This document shows, one piece after another, positions 8,801-17,239 of a DNA stretch of 64,000 bases; position 1 is the first letter of the stretch, and the number at the start of each line of letters is the position of its first letter. The notes beneath the pieces are model-generated. The model ran no database searches, was not told the origin of the DNA, and was given only the letters and a program-made list of their open reading frames with translations. The stretch is from an uncultured Pseudomonadota bacterium (lineage in GTDB: Bacteria; Pseudomonadota; Gammaproteobacteria; Burkholderiales; SG8-39). The position numbers were made by a program, and so were the translations under genes. The stretch covers positions 50,119-114,118 of the forward strand of contig CAIXPL010000038.1 in the NCBI GenBank assembly GCA_903921325.1. The letters are read 5' to 3'.

Positions 8801-10087
8801 CAATACACCCCGACCTATAGCTGTGCCGGCCCCGCCTCGGGCAACAGCAATTGTCAGGCGCTTGAAAACGATCCCACCTGTACTCAGCAGGGCACCCGGT
8901 GCGTTGACACGCTGCCTGATGGATCGTGCGGACTCCAGGATGTGAGTTACCAATGCATGACCAGTCCAGGTACGAGTAAAGAGGTCACCACCTGCGGCGC
9001 CGGTGTGTGCATGAATGGCGTCTGCTCAGGACCGACGACGCCCCCCAGCACCGACTTCGGTTCGGTCACGGCCGCGATGGAAGCGGGCCGTGAGATGGGC
9101 AATTATCTGGATCCGGCCAACCTGCAATTGTTCAAAGGTCAGAGCAGTTTTTGCGAGGTAAAGCTCGGTGGACTCGGTAACTGTTGCGCCGCGCAAGGCG
9201 ATCCGGGCAAAGCGAGCAACGCTTACCTGATGGCGGGCGTCAAATTGATTGCAAACCAAGCGATCAAGTCCTACGGCTCCCCGTACATGTATGACACGCT
9301 GTACGAAGGCAATCTTGTCTCGGCCGACACCATGGCCTCGATCTCCGGGGGCGCAAGCACTCAATTCGGGTCAAGCGCCAGCCAGATCGCGAACGCGCAG
9401 CAAAGCTACAGTGCCGCTCAGGCCAATTTCTCGGCGGCTGGCCAGGCCTACGACCAAGCGGCTGCTACCTACGGAGCGGAGAGCGCAGAGGCGTCCGCCG
9501 CTCAAGCGAGCATGCAGAGCGCGGGCACCGCGCTGGTGAGCTCTGGCGAGGCACTCGAAACAGCGTCGGCCACCATGGCCAGCGGGAGTTACAGCGCTTT
9601 TGGCATCACGGCCACCATCGGTGCGGACGGTTCCGTCGCACTCGCCGTCTGCGTACCGTGTATTGCAGCGATCGTGGCGATCTATCTGATCGAGCAATGG
9701 TTGCAATGCACGCAGAGCGATCAAATGACCGGAATGCGCAAAAGCGCCCATCTGTGCACCTATGTGGGTTCGTGGTGTTCACAAAAGGTGCTCGGTTCCT
9801 GCGCGGCGGAAACCCAGAGTTATTGCTGTTACAACAGTGTGCTTGCACGTATCGTGGAGGAGCAAGGTCGTGTCCAGCTGGGTAAGGGATACGGAGACCC
9901 TAAAAATCCAGACTGCTCGGGCTTTACCGAGGCGGAATTGGCAAAAGTGAATTTCAGTGCCATGGATTTATCCGAGTTCATAAACACCATCACGCCGAGC
10001 ACGCTCGATACCACGCTCGCCACGCAGCGAGTTCAACAAGGTGTCCAGGCGCGCGCCAACGCCGCCAACCAGACCGCGACTCATTAA
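5798..10087 (+). CDS. traN: TraN, giant mating-pair stabilisation protein with tandem Cys repeats
   Basis: About 1,429 aa from a GTG at 5798 overlapping the previous stop; an ATG at 5816 is the alternative. The signal peptide is 'MALLAVVSLSLIVHSSWA'. Residues about 25-1065 are nine cysteine-rich units of about 117 aa with the pattern 'GGTR.INGLDVT..CWGW..TY.C' and 'WDGSCL.Y...F.C'. The C-terminal 350 aa carry 'GGLGNCCAAQGDPGK', a Q/A/S-rich helical stretch, a hydrophobic segment ('LAVCVPCIAAIVAIYLIEQW') and a cysteine-rich tail, typical of F-type TraN. TraN is an outer-membrane adhesin stabilising contact with the recipient. F TraN is about 600 aa, so this copy is more than twice as long because of repeat expansion. 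Confidence 0.85.
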   Translation: MRLIRHMALLAVVSLSLIVHSSWARDCQKSGSVCADSTPCKNINGVIACLQGATLAPGAITISATCWEYKDTYQCLQDDPINNCATIAAIPECAQIGSTCSASAFDGSCMTFNNTYQCSADEGTPAGAVFLRTDRTVASDTVDNSQCQALASDRTCSLAQTTCTSPGGTRTINGLDVTKSCWGWSNTYNCVSNAGQDSCAPLETQTGCSRTSSTCTATAWDGSCLSYAETFDCNEPTTAPLTANLAQVAATFKVTSDTLDTSQCSAYANNAGCTLSGQTCTQGAGTRNINGDLITKDCWAWNYSYTCVGASAQNYCSPLAAAHGCSQSSRTCSATAWDGSCLQYTDDYQCSSQQPTPLPAHVVQLPTTYTSVDTTDASQCVPYAANPACTLASHTCTTPGGTRNINGLDVTEACWGWTDTYSCKGGAGQDYCAPLEQTSGCTAVPSATVCTATAWDGSCLTYQEQFHCSVAEPSPLPPNVQQISATFTITSDTLNTSQCNTYANNPECTLAGKTCTDAGGTRVINGDAITKDCWGWSYSYTCVSPAAANYCAPLNQAGCTQISRTCSASAWDGSCLRYTDDLQCSTQQPAPLPLNVTQLPTQYIIASDTADASQCTALKNNNACTLASHTCTVPGGTRNINGLDVTEACWGWTDTYTCKGGAGQDYCTPLEQSSACTAAGKTCSATAWDGSCLTYTEQFHCTVPEPSPLPPNIQQISATFTVTSDTLNTAQCSAYSNNPQCTLAGKTCSDPGGTRTINGDAITKDCWAWSYNYTCVGAAATNYCTPIAQAPGCTQSSRTCSAKAWDGSCLQYTDDYQCTTQQPTPLPANVTQLPTQYVIASDTIDASQCTSLKNNQACTLASHVCTTQGGTRNINGLNVTKDCWGWTDTYTCKGTTGQDSCTPLEQAKTCTPAGKTCSSTAWDGTCLTYTEQFHCSASAGSPPPPNVTLISSSFTIGQNQLDTSQCAQYASNPNCTQLSDPCTQGAGTRNINGLDVTESCWQYTPTYSCAGPASGNSNCQALENDPTCTQQGTRCVDTLPDGSCGLQDVSYQCMTSPGTSKEVTTCGAGVCMNGVCSGPTTPPSTDFGSVTAAMEAGREMGNYLDPANLQLFKGQSSFCEVKLGGLGNCCAAQGDPGKASNAYLMAGVKLIANQAIKSYGSPYMYDTLYEGNLVSADTMASISGGASTQFGSSASQIANAQQSYSAAQANFSAAGQAYDQAAATYGAESAEASAAQASMQSAGTALVSSGEALETASATMASGSYSAFGITATIGADGSVALAVCVPCIAAIVAIYLIEQWLQCTQSDQMTGMRKSAHLCTYVGSWCSQKVLGSCAAETQSYCCYNSVLARIVEEQGRVQLGKGYGDPKNPDCSGFTEAELAKVNFSAMDLSEFINTITPSTLDTTLATQRVQQGVQARANAANQTATH
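6215..8995 (+). repeat. About 702-bp dimeric higher-order repeat in traN
   Basis: Eight units begin at 6215, 6566, 6914, 7271, 7619, 7970, 8321 and 8672, each with a 'DT.D.SQC'-like start and 345-360 bases long. Odd units share 'LASHTC...INGLDVTEACWGW'. Even units share 'LAGKTC...INGDAITKDCW'. Odd-to-odd and even-to-even distances are 699-705 bases, so the true repeat is an A-B dimer in about 3.5-4 copies. A degenerate unit precedes it at about 5900-6210. Confidence 0.92.
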
Positions 10088-10131
10088 CTGATGACCATCG
10101 CCTCTATCTCAATCAACAAACGAGGTTCCCC

Positions 10132-11022
10132 ATGACCCACCGCATGTGCAGCGCGTTCTTCGCATTTGTCGCACTGATCAGTCCGGTTGCGGGAGTGTTC
10201 GGCAACGAGTCCCCACCCGCGCAGGAGCCCTCACCACGGGTGGACGCCGCGCCCCCCAAAAAGCTCGAAATCACTCAGACCGGACTCTTCGATCTTGCCC
10301 CTTTGCGCGACCAGAAAACTCTATCAATCCAGATGGTTCACAGCCCCACCCTGAGCGCCGATCTGGAGTCCACCTTGCGTGCGCTCGGCTTTCAGATCGT
10401 TCCCTACCCGAGGGGCGACGTTGTGCTGACCCTCTTTACTACCTTCGGGGCGCAAAAAATGCAGTTGAAACCCCTGCGGGTGGACTACGCCCAGGCCTAC
10501 GAGGCCGGCGTCCAGTCTGTCCTGGCGAACCAGACCTCGCACGCCACTCAATCATTGGACTTGGGTGCTGACATTCTCGCGCTGCAGGGCAATATCACGC
10601 CCCACCTGCTTGTGGGCTTTGACATCTTCGACATGATTGCGACCGTCACTGGTGTCAAGTCCTGGGCGAACAAACTGGTGAGCGGCGATGAGCGTGGGCT
10701 GTGCATCTTCAATTGCGAGCGGTTCAACAGCTTCGCGCAGCAAATGCTCATCGCCACGCGGGTTGGGATTAAAGGCCAGCTCACCGATCCGCACGCACCA
10801 CCCTTCGCGACCACCACGAAAGCGAGCGCGCTCGATGAGCGCCTGCTGCCCAATGAGCTCTTCCAGATCGCCATGAAAACCCTCACCGCCCAGCTGCTGC
10901 CGCACGGCGTGGGACCGATCGAGACCGGCGCCGGCCCTCAAGGTGCGCCCGCGACATCCTTGGATGCTGGGCCAAGCGAGCCAGCAACCGTGAACCCGCC
11001 AGCGCCGGAAGCGCGGCCATGA
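10132..11022 (+). CDS. Exported protein, possibly TraT-like (surface-exclusion type)
   Basis: 296 aa with a signal sequence ('SAFFAFVALISPVAGVFG'). After a proline-rich linker, residues about 65-125 ('KTLSIQMVHSPTLSADLEST' and 'LRALGFQIVPYPRGDVVLTL') follow the same order as the segment of TraT where a 'Q.....T' strand is followed by 'Gyqvv..P..A.y'. The C-terminus again has a long helix and a proline/alanine tail. No lipobox is evident, unlike TraT, so the match is weak. Position among tra genes between traN and traF fits either a surface-exclusion protein or an unknown assembly factor. It overlaps the next ATG by four bases. Confidence 0.4.
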   Translation: MTHRMCSAFFAFVALISPVAGVFGNESPPAQEPSPRVDAAPPKKLEITQTGLFDLAPLRDQKTLSIQMVHSPTLSADLESTLRALGFQIVPYPRGDVVLTLFTTFGAQKMQLKPLRVDYAQAYEAGVQSVLANQTSHATQSLDLGADILALQGNITPHLLVGFDIFDMIATVTGVKSWANKLVSGDERGLCIFNCERFNSFAQQMLIATRVGIKGQLTDPHAPPFATTTKASALDERLLPNELFQIAMKTLTAQLLPHGVGPIETGAGPQGAPATSLDAGPSEPATVNPPAPEARP

Positions 11023-11450
11023 TCCGTACGATTGGGATCTATGGGGTTCTACTGCTCAGCGCTGGTCTTGCACACGCTCAGGCCCCGCTTGATCTGTTCG
11101 ATGCGCTCATGGGGGCCATGAACGCCCCTACAGGCTCCTACCAGACGCAGATTCAAGGGAAGATGGCTGACTACTTGCGCGGCGCTCTGCACGCGAACTC
11201 GGCGCTCTTCGTAGATGTTTCGACCGTGAGCGCGTTACCGCAGGAAGGTTGTAAGCGGCTGCGCGCGAAAGTCACTGGCCCCGGCCTGCAAGCGCCCAAC
11301 ACACAGACCGGCGTGCTGACACCGGTGACCTTCACCATGGAGATCAATTTGTGCGCCGACGGTCGCGCACCCGTCATCCCGGCCATGACAGCGGCTACGC
11401 CGGCGAACTTCGGAACCACCGCTACTCCAACCCGCGCACCGTCGCCATGA
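11019..11450 (+). CDS. Small exported protein of unknown function in tra operon
   Basis: 143 aa. A signal peptide of about 20 residues ends 'GLAHAQA'. The mature part has two cysteines ('EGCKRLRAK' and 'INLCADGRAP') and a low-complexity Ala/Thr/Pro tail. I do not recognise the family. It is coupled at both ends by ATGA overlaps, so it is almost certainly translated with its neighbours. A single disulfide in the periplasm would fit the TraF/TrbC-rich context, but this is inference. Confidence 0.6.
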   Translation: MIRTIGIYGVLLLSAGLAHAQAPLDLFDALMGAMNAPTGSYQTQIQGKMADYLRGALHANSALFVDVSTVSALPQEGCKRLRAKVTGPGLQAPNTQTGVLTPVTFTMEINLCADGRAPVIPAMTAATPANFGTTATPTRAPSP

Positions 11451-11755
11451 AACGACACGACCGCCCGAGTGCACTTCAAGCCATCGTGCAGGCTATCCGC
11501 ATGGTAATCCCCTGGTGGCTGTTCGCGCTGGTCACCACGACACTCGATGCGATGCTCGGGTCAGCGGAGGTTGCGGTCGTGCTGAAGGTATTCGCCTGGG
11601 ATCTCGCCTTCGGTGCTTACCTGGTGTTTATCGTTTTCCGGACACCCTCGTCGCAGTCCTACGATCGCCTGGATTTCCGCGGCGCGGCCCAGAACGCCTA
11701 CCGGGCACTGTGGTGGCCCTGGTATGTCATCCAATGGGTCAAGCGACGCCGCTAA
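11447..11755 (+). CDS. Small inner-membrane protein in tra operon (two TM segments)
   Basis: 102 aa from the ATG at 11447, which overlaps the preceding stop. Two hydrophobic segments are visible ('VIPWWLFALVTTTLDAML' and 'VFAWDLAFGAYLVFIVF'), followed by a basic C-terminus ending 'WVKRRR', suggesting a cytoplasmic tail. In F the equivalent place before traF holds the small membrane protein TrbE, but similarity beyond topology cannot be seen. Upstream in-frame codons overlap the previous gene and are not used. Confidence 0.6.
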   Translation: MKRHDRPSALQAIVQAIRMVIPWWLFALVTTTLDAMLGSAEVAVVLKVFAWDLAFGAYLVFIVFRTPSSQSYDRLDFRGAAQNAYRALWWPWYVIQWVKRRR

Positions 11756-11787
11756 GGCACCGACCCGACTCAATAAGGACAGCTCCC

Positions 11788-12597
11788 ATGATCCGCATCC
11801 TTCGCCTCTTTCTTTTTGCCAGCACCTTGGCGCTCCTGAGCCCGGCGGCCCGCGCTCAGGACGATCCCGCGGCCGGCAACTGGTGGCATCAGAGTCCGTG
11901 GACCGATCCAGATCGCGGCTTCAACTGGTATCCCCCCGACGCACCGCCCCCGGTCGACACGCGACCCACCAAACCGCGCGATCTGCGCTCGATCACGGCG
12001 CTGCCCGAGCTGCGCGCGGAGGTCGATCGGCGCCGTGATCTGGCGATCATGAACCCGACCAACGAGAACATGGTCTCGTACCTGGAGGCAAACAAATACG
12101 TGATGGACAAATCAAGCGTCTTCACCGATGTGTGGCGACGTGTGGTGTGGGGCCATTCCGAGCTCGATTACAACGCGCGCTCGCCTCAGGCCAATTTTGC
12201 CCAAATCGCGATGAAGGAATCGCGGACAGCGACTGAGACAGCTCTCATGAGTCGCCTGGCACGTACGCATGGAATTCTGTTCTTCTACCGCGGGGACTGC
12301 GAGTATTGCCACATTCAAGCGCCGGTCCTCAAGATGCTGACCGATCGCTACAAGATCGAGGTGCTCGCGGTGTCGATCGACAACACGCCGATCGCCGAAT
12401 TTCCCAATGCACGGCCGGACAACGGCATCAGTCTGACGGTAAGCAACGGCCGAGGCATCGAGATCGTTCCCTCGCTCTACCTGGTGAGCCGAGACAAGTC
12501 AGAGGTCGTTCCACTCGGGGCGGGTGTCCTCGCGATGGACGAGATTGTCGATCGCGTTCGAATCCTCACCACCACCCAGCCCGGCGACAACTTCTAG
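11788..12597 (+). CDS. traF: TraF, F-type thioredoxin-like conjugation protein
   Basis: 269 aa from the ATG at 11788. Signal peptide of about 23 residues ('LLSPAARAQ'). The N-terminal part has the family motif 'GWWWY'-like segment here read as 'GFNWYPPD', and 'MNPTNENMVSYLEANKYVMD'. The C-terminal thioredoxin fold has 'ILFFYRGDCEYCHIQAP' with an intact CxxC (C171, C174). F TraF lacks the CxxC while many relatives keep it; here redox activity is plausible. Its likely job is disulfide formation or isomerisation in the cysteine-rich TraN, TraU and TraN-like proteins encoded upstream. Thirty-two bases separate it from the small membrane gene. Confidence 0.93.
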   Translation: MIRILRLFLFASTLALLSPAARAQDDPAAGNWWHQSPWTDPDRGFNWYPPDAPPPVDTRPTKPRDLRSITALPELRAEVDRRRDLAIMNPTNENMVSYLEANKYVMDKSSVFTDVWRRVVWGHSELDYNARSPQANFAQIAMKESRTATETALMSRLARTHGILFFYRGDCEYCHIQAPVLKMLTDRYKIEVLAVSIDNTPIAEFPNARPDNGISLTVSNGRGIEIVPSLYLVSRDKSEVVPLGAGVLAMDEIVDRVRILTTTQPGDNF

Positions 12598-12606
12598 GAG
12601 AGCGCC

Positions 12607-14067
12607 ATGCCCAATCGAACCCAGCGTCCTGTCCTTTGCGGTCGTTCTTTCAAAACGACCGTCATTGCGCTCGCGGTGAGCGCGGCGCTTGTCGCCCCCA
12701 CGCACGCAGGGTTCCTGGAGGATTTTTATTCAAAATCGGGGGCTGGTGCCAACTCGACGCCGCCCAGTATCATGAAAACGCAGACACTCAACGTGATCAG
12801 TGGCGGCGGCTTCATGCTGCGCGCCCCCCAAAAGAATTTCATCCCCTATCACATCACGCCGCCCAGCATTAAAGCCGGATGCGGCGGCATCGACATGTTC
12901 ATGGGATCGTTTTCCATGGCCAACAAGGATCAGTTCATCGCATTTCTGCGCAACATTGGGCAGAACGCAGCGGGACTTGCCTTCAAAGTCGCGTTGAACG
13001 CAATCTCGCCTGACCTCAACGCCCAGATGCAGTCAATCGCGGACGACTTGAATCACTGGACGCGACAATTCCAGAACTCTTGCGCTTTGGCGAACCAGGC
13101 ACTCAACAGCTCCGGGGCGAGCGCATTCATCACCGATGCAATCACCGAAGCCAAGGGTAATCTCCTCGCCACTGGCCAGGCCTCGGACGCCGGGGACGCG
13201 AATAGCAAAGTCGCCACCGATGGCGCAACGGCACTCCAAAACACAAGGCCTGCGACCACCGAAAACGGGGTTACAGTGGAAACTAACGAATCGAACATAT
13301 TGTGGGATGCCTTCAAAAGCTCCCGACAAACCGATGTAAATGGCACAGACCTTACGGCGGACGAAAAGGGCATGATCATGGCCTTGCTCGGCACCGTGAT
13401 CATTCAGAAGGATCCGACGACGACCGGAACCGAGACCAACTTTATAGCAATAACAAAGGCCTCCATCATTACGCTGGCCGACCTCGTGAGCACGGTCGAT
13501 GACACCAATGGGGTAAAAATCTACACCTGCTCCGACGACCCCTGCTTGAATCCCACCGAGGGAGTCAGCCAGTCAGCGCCGCTTGCGGTCCAGGTCTACG
13601 CAGCCGCCACGAATCTCTCTACCGCGATTCAATCGCGCCAAATGCCCGATCTCGCAGACATGGCGCTTGTCTCCAAAACGAGCATTCCGATCTACAAGAT
13701 CATCTCTACTCTGGCGCAACCCGGCAACGCGTTTTCAGACATTGCCGGCGACCTCATACCTCAATACTCGCAAGCAGTCGCCATCGAATTGGCCTCGGAA
13801 TACGTGCGCCATGCCATGACCGCGGCGCTCCGGGCTATCGATTTAGCCGACAAGACCAGCCGTAAACACGCATTTCAAGATGCGCGTCGCACACTGCGCG
13901 ACCGTGCTCAGAAGGTGTACGAGAACGCCAATGCAGAGAGCATGACCATTTACGCGAAGATCCGCGCGCAAGCAGCAATGCTCGAAAAGATCGAACAATT
14001 GCAGAAGGGCCTGTACGGCAATATGAGCGCACAGTTAGCTGCCAACATGCGCTCGCCGCACCATTGA
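12607..14067 (+). CDS. traH: TraH, F-type pilus assembly protein
   Basis: 486 aa (F TraH 458). Signal peptide 'VIALAVSAALVAPTHAGF'. Family features: 'GGGFMLRAPQKNFIPYHITP', 'KAGCGGIDMFMGSFS' with the conserved cysteine, and a long helical C-terminus with coiled-coil character ('AQAAMLEKIEQLQKGLYG'). TraH is a periplasmic/outer-membrane-associated protein needed for pilus assembly. A good Shine-Dalgarno (AGGAG, 12595-12601) precedes the ATG. It is followed by traG after 13 bases. Confidence 0.95.
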   Translation: MPNRTQRPVLCGRSFKTTVIALAVSAALVAPTHAGFLEDFYSKSGAGANSTPPSIMKTQTLNVISGGGFMLRAPQKNFIPYHITPPSIKAGCGGIDMFMGSFSMANKDQFIAFLRNIGQNAAGLAFKVALNAISPDLNAQMQSIADDLNHWTRQFQNSCALANQALNSSGASAFITDAITEAKGNLLATGQASDAGDANSKVATDGATALQNTRPATTENGVTVETNESNILWDAFKSSRQTDVNGTDLTADEKGMIMALLGTVIIQKDPTTTGTETNFIAITKASIITLADLVSTVDDTNGVKIYTCSDDPCLNPTEGVSQSAPLAVQVYAAATNLSTAIQSRQMPDLADMALVSKTSIPIYKIISTLAQPGNAFSDIAGDLIPQYSQAVAIELASEYVRHAMTAALRAIDLADKTSRKHAFQDARRTLRDRAQKVYENANAESMTIYAKIRAQAAMLEKIEQLQKGLYGNMSAQLAANMRSPHH

Positions 14068-14080
14068 GCGAGCCGACTTC

Positions 14081-17000
14081 ATGACCTACACGATCTACGC
14101 CTATTGGAACGGGGATCAACTCCTCGCCGTACTCAATGCGATCGCCGCCATCATGAACGGGAGCGATTACACCGGGTTGCTCAAAGCCTTGGGGATCGCC
14201 GGCCTGCTCGCGGCCGCGACCGCAGCCCTGGTGAAGTCTCGTGGCGAGGAGGCTTGGTCGTACTTCCTGATGGTCGCGCTCTTCTATGGAGTACTGTTTG
14301 TCCCCCGAAGCAGCGTCGTCATTCAAGACGTCCGCAGCGGAAACGTCTATACCGTCGCCAACGTCCCTCTTGGTGTTGCGTTCTTCGCCTCAGAAACCAG
14401 TCATATCGGGTATTGGCTCACCACACAATTTGAGACGTTTTTTACACCGGTCGACTCGGTGAGTTTTTCCAACACCGGCATGGTCTTTGGCGCTCGAATG
14501 ATCGCCGAGATGCAGAAACTCCAAATTACGAATCCAGCATTGAACGAGGATCTCACGACCTTCGTCGCGGACTGTGTGCAGCCCGAATTGGCTGGCAACA
14601 GCGCCGCCTTGCAGGAAATGGCGTCCACCACCGACCTGTGGGGATGGCTTGGCGGCGCAGGCGCGTTCTCCCTGAATCCGGGTCGCATGACCTACGTCAT
14701 GGAGAACAAAGGAACGGCGGCCGCCGTGACGCTCCCGTGCGATTTAGCCTACTTCAACTTGAACGCGTATTTATCACTCGAAGTAGAGAAACAACAAAAC
14801 CGGCTCGGCACAACGATGAATCCCGGCAATGCGCAGGCCGCTGCGATCATCGCTAATCAAGTCGGTGCTGTTCAGAGCCTGATGCTCAACAACTCGCAGA
14901 GCGCCCTCCAAAACATCCAGCAGGGCATGATGCTGAATTTCATGCAGAACGCGAATGTGACGATTGCGCAGATGCAGAACAACCCCGCGGCGGTCCAGGT
15001 CGCGCTCGCCAGTTCGATGGCGGAGGCCTCATCGGGGACGAGCTATTTCGCGATGTCCAATGTTGCCGAGAAGACGTTGCCGCTCATTCGCAACGCGATT
15101 GAGGCGGTCATCCTTGGTGTGTTTCCGATTGTGTTCGTGCTCATCATCGTCGCCGGCGTCTACGCCGGCTCTGTCCTACGCAGCTACGTTTTTGCGCTGT
15201 TCTGGTTGCAACTGTGGGCGCCCCTATACGCAATCATTAACTATCTGGCCACAGCCAGTGACACGCTGGCCTTCGCGGCGATAGGGGACGGCATGGGTGG
15301 CGCGGGGACGGGCGCGAACATAATTAACTCTGCTCACCTTTACTCGGCATCCCTCGGTAGCCAGTCGATCGCCGCCATGCTCACGTTGTCGGTACCTGCC
15401 ATCGCCTATGCGTTGGTGAAGGGCGGTGAGGTCGCCATGAGCAGCGTGGCGAGCGGACTCATGTCACCTTCGCAGGGTGCTGCGCAAAAAGCGGGCGATG
15501 CAATCGGCGAGGGCAACATCCGCATGGGCGACGTCGGCTGGGGCAACGTCAACACGTTTAACGATTCCCGAAACAATTTCAGTCAGAACGGGTTTTCAGA
15601 CAAAGTTACGAATTTCGACAGCAGCACCGGTAACAAAAACAACATATCGCAGGAGTGGACAGACCCCAATATGAGGACTAATAAGTCTGCTGAGGGAACC
15701 TCCATTAACGGACCCGGAGGCGTTAGTATTCTTCATGCAAACCAAAGTGATCTCGGCTTACAACTGCGGACCACCTTCTCAAGCGGATTGGCCAACACGG
15801 TCGAGTCAGGCGTCCAAACCCAGCTTGGCGAAAGGGCATCTGCCGCTCGCTCCAAAGTGTTGGAAACCACAGAGGGATTAACCAACAGCGCGGAGTGGAA
15901 AGCAGCCTGGACAGCTGCCACCCAGAGAGGCCTCAGTGTTGGAAGCGACGCTTCACATATCAAAGGTAGCTCCCGCGGTGGTGATGCAAGCTCCGGAGAA
16001 GGCCTTAACGACCAAAACACGACGAAACGAGACGCAGGGTGGGATGCGAAGGTCCAAGGAACCGTCTACACAGAAGGAAGCGCAAAGATTGGCCTCAACC
16101 TCTTTGGAACCGGGGGCGAGACCAAGACCGGCTTCAACGCGCAGATGAACGTGAGTGCTCATGGCGGCCAGGCCGTCTCCCAAACAAGGGGGGTTCACAC
16201 AGATGCTGGTTTGAAGAACATCCTTTCGAACAAAGAGGCGTTCGATGAAAATGACAAAATTCTCAATGACATTCGATTGAACGGTTCTAGCGAGGAAGTG
16301 CGCGGAAAGGCGGAGCAATTGCAAACCCAGCTGCGTCAAGCAGAGTCCGCCACTCAAGCGAGCGAGACATTTCTCGCGAAAACCAAATCGGCTAGCTCGG
16401 GTGAACGGCGCAGCGACGATGCTTCTACTTCGTTTAGCGTGAACGAGACGAACGAAGTGATCAAAAAATTGCACGGGCAAGGAATGAGCGACGCCCAGAT
16501 TCTCCAGGCGGCACAAGGACGAGGCCGACCCGGGTTCGATAACCTCTTGGACGCCGCCATTCAAGTGAAGAGGGAGGCTGCCGAACAGGCGATGACGGGA
16601 ATGCGAAGACCTGACTCAGCAAGTAGCCTGTTGGACGAAGGCAAACAGGCCGTGGACAATCAAGCGAACCAGGATCGCGGTGCCGTCATCATAAAAAACG
16701 CCGAATTTGCAGCGAAAATCGCACACCGCCAGCAACAAATGGAACGCGAAGGAACAGTGCGAGCGAATGCTCCTTCCGCACAGACAGTGCAAGCTGCCGC
16801 AGAGAGTACGCGAGCAATGATTAACAGTGGCTCAAATGACCAGCTGTTGGAACAGACCATGGTAGCCGGCACCGTTGTCGCCGCCAAAGCGCTGATGGAT
16901 AAGGATGTGGCCGACAAGTTTTTTGTCGGCGCCGCATTCTTACGCCCTGGCAGTCCGACTGAAATGCAGAGAGAACTCGTTTCAGCCATGCGGGACGACC

Positions 17001-17188
17001 CCAACCTCAGACAGAACATTGCCAAGGTCGGTGTACTAAATACGCAAGGGCACACCCCTGATGATCAAACCCTCAGAGACATAGCGGGCGCACTACAAAA
17101 GCGCCAATCGTCGACAGCTGCTTCGGATCCCACACCAAAGGCGACACTCAACAAACTGCCACGCGGGGAAATAAACAATCTTCGTTGA
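14081..17188 (+). CDS. traG: TraG, F-type mating-pair stabilisation and assembly protein
   Basis: 1,035 aa (F TraG 938). The N-terminus 'TIYAYWNGDQLLAVLNAIAA' is the family signature. Membrane segments lie at about residues 45-60, 70-85, 340-365, 370-395 and 430-450, followed by a long hydrophilic region (about 460-1035) with no cysteines apparent and many Q/S/N residues. The N-terminal domain takes part in pilus assembly; the C-terminal domain is linked to mating-pair stabilisation and entry exclusion in F. The last gene of the T4SS block; a GC palindrome follows 17 bases after the stop. Confidence 0.93.
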   Translation: MTYTIYAYWNGDQLLAVLNAIAAIMNGSDYTGLLKALGIAGLLAAATAALVKSRGEEAWSYFLMVALFYGVLFVPRSSVVIQDVRSGNVYTVANVPLGVAFFASETSHIGYWLTTQFETFFTPVDSVSFSNTGMVFGARMIAEMQKLQITNPALNEDLTTFVADCVQPELAGNSAALQEMASTTDLWGWLGGAGAFSLNPGRMTYVMENKGTAAAVTLPCDLAYFNLNAYLSLEVEKQQNRLGTTMNPGNAQAAAIIANQVGAVQSLMLNNSQSALQNIQQGMMLNFMQNANVTIAQMQNNPAAVQVALASSMAEASSGTSYFAMSNVAEKTLPLIRNAIEAVILGVFPIVFVLIIVAGVYAGSVLRSYVFALFWLQLWAPLYAIINYLATASDTLAFAAIGDGMGGAGTGANIINSAHLYSASLGSQSIAAMLTLSVPAIAYALVKGGEVAMSSVASGLMSPSQGAAQKAGDAIGEGNIRMGDVGWGNVNTFNDSRNNFSQNGFSDKVTNFDSSTGNKNNISQEWTDPNMRTNKSAEGTSINGPGGVSILHANQSDLGLQLRTTFSSGLANTVESGVQTQLGERASAARSKVLETTEGLTNSAEWKAAWTAATQRGLSVGSDASHIKGSSRGGDASSGEGLNDQNTTKRDAGWDAKVQGTVYTEGSAKIGLNLFGTGGETKTGFNAQMNVSAHGGQAVSQTRGVHTDAGLKNILSNKEAFDENDKILNDIRLNGSSEEVRGKAEQLQTQLRQAESATQASETFLAKTKSASSGERRSDDASTSFSVNETNEVIKKLHGQGMSDAQILQAAQGRGRPGFDNLLDAAIQVKREAAEQAMTGMRRPDSASSLLDEGKQAVDNQANQDRGAVIIKNAEFAAKIAHRQQQMEREGTVRANAPSAQTVQAAAESTRAMINSGSNDQLLEQTMVAGTVVAAKALMDKDVADKFFVGAAFLRPGSPTEMQRELVSAMRDDPNLRQNIAKVGVLNTQGHTPDDQTLRDIAGALQKRQSSTAASDPTPKATLNKLPRGEINNLR

Positions 17189-17205
17189 GATCGACGCGCA
17201 ACAGA

Positions 17206-17221
17206 ACGGTCGCGCGACCGT
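17206..17221. other. Perfect 16-bp palindrome after traG
   Basis: ACGGTCGCGCGACCGT reads identically on both strands and lies between the traG stop and the end of a convergent small gene. It has no loop or following T run, so it is a poor intrinsic terminator; a dimeric protein binding site is possible. Confidence 0.45.
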
Positions 17222-17239
17222 ACCGATACAGACTGATAA

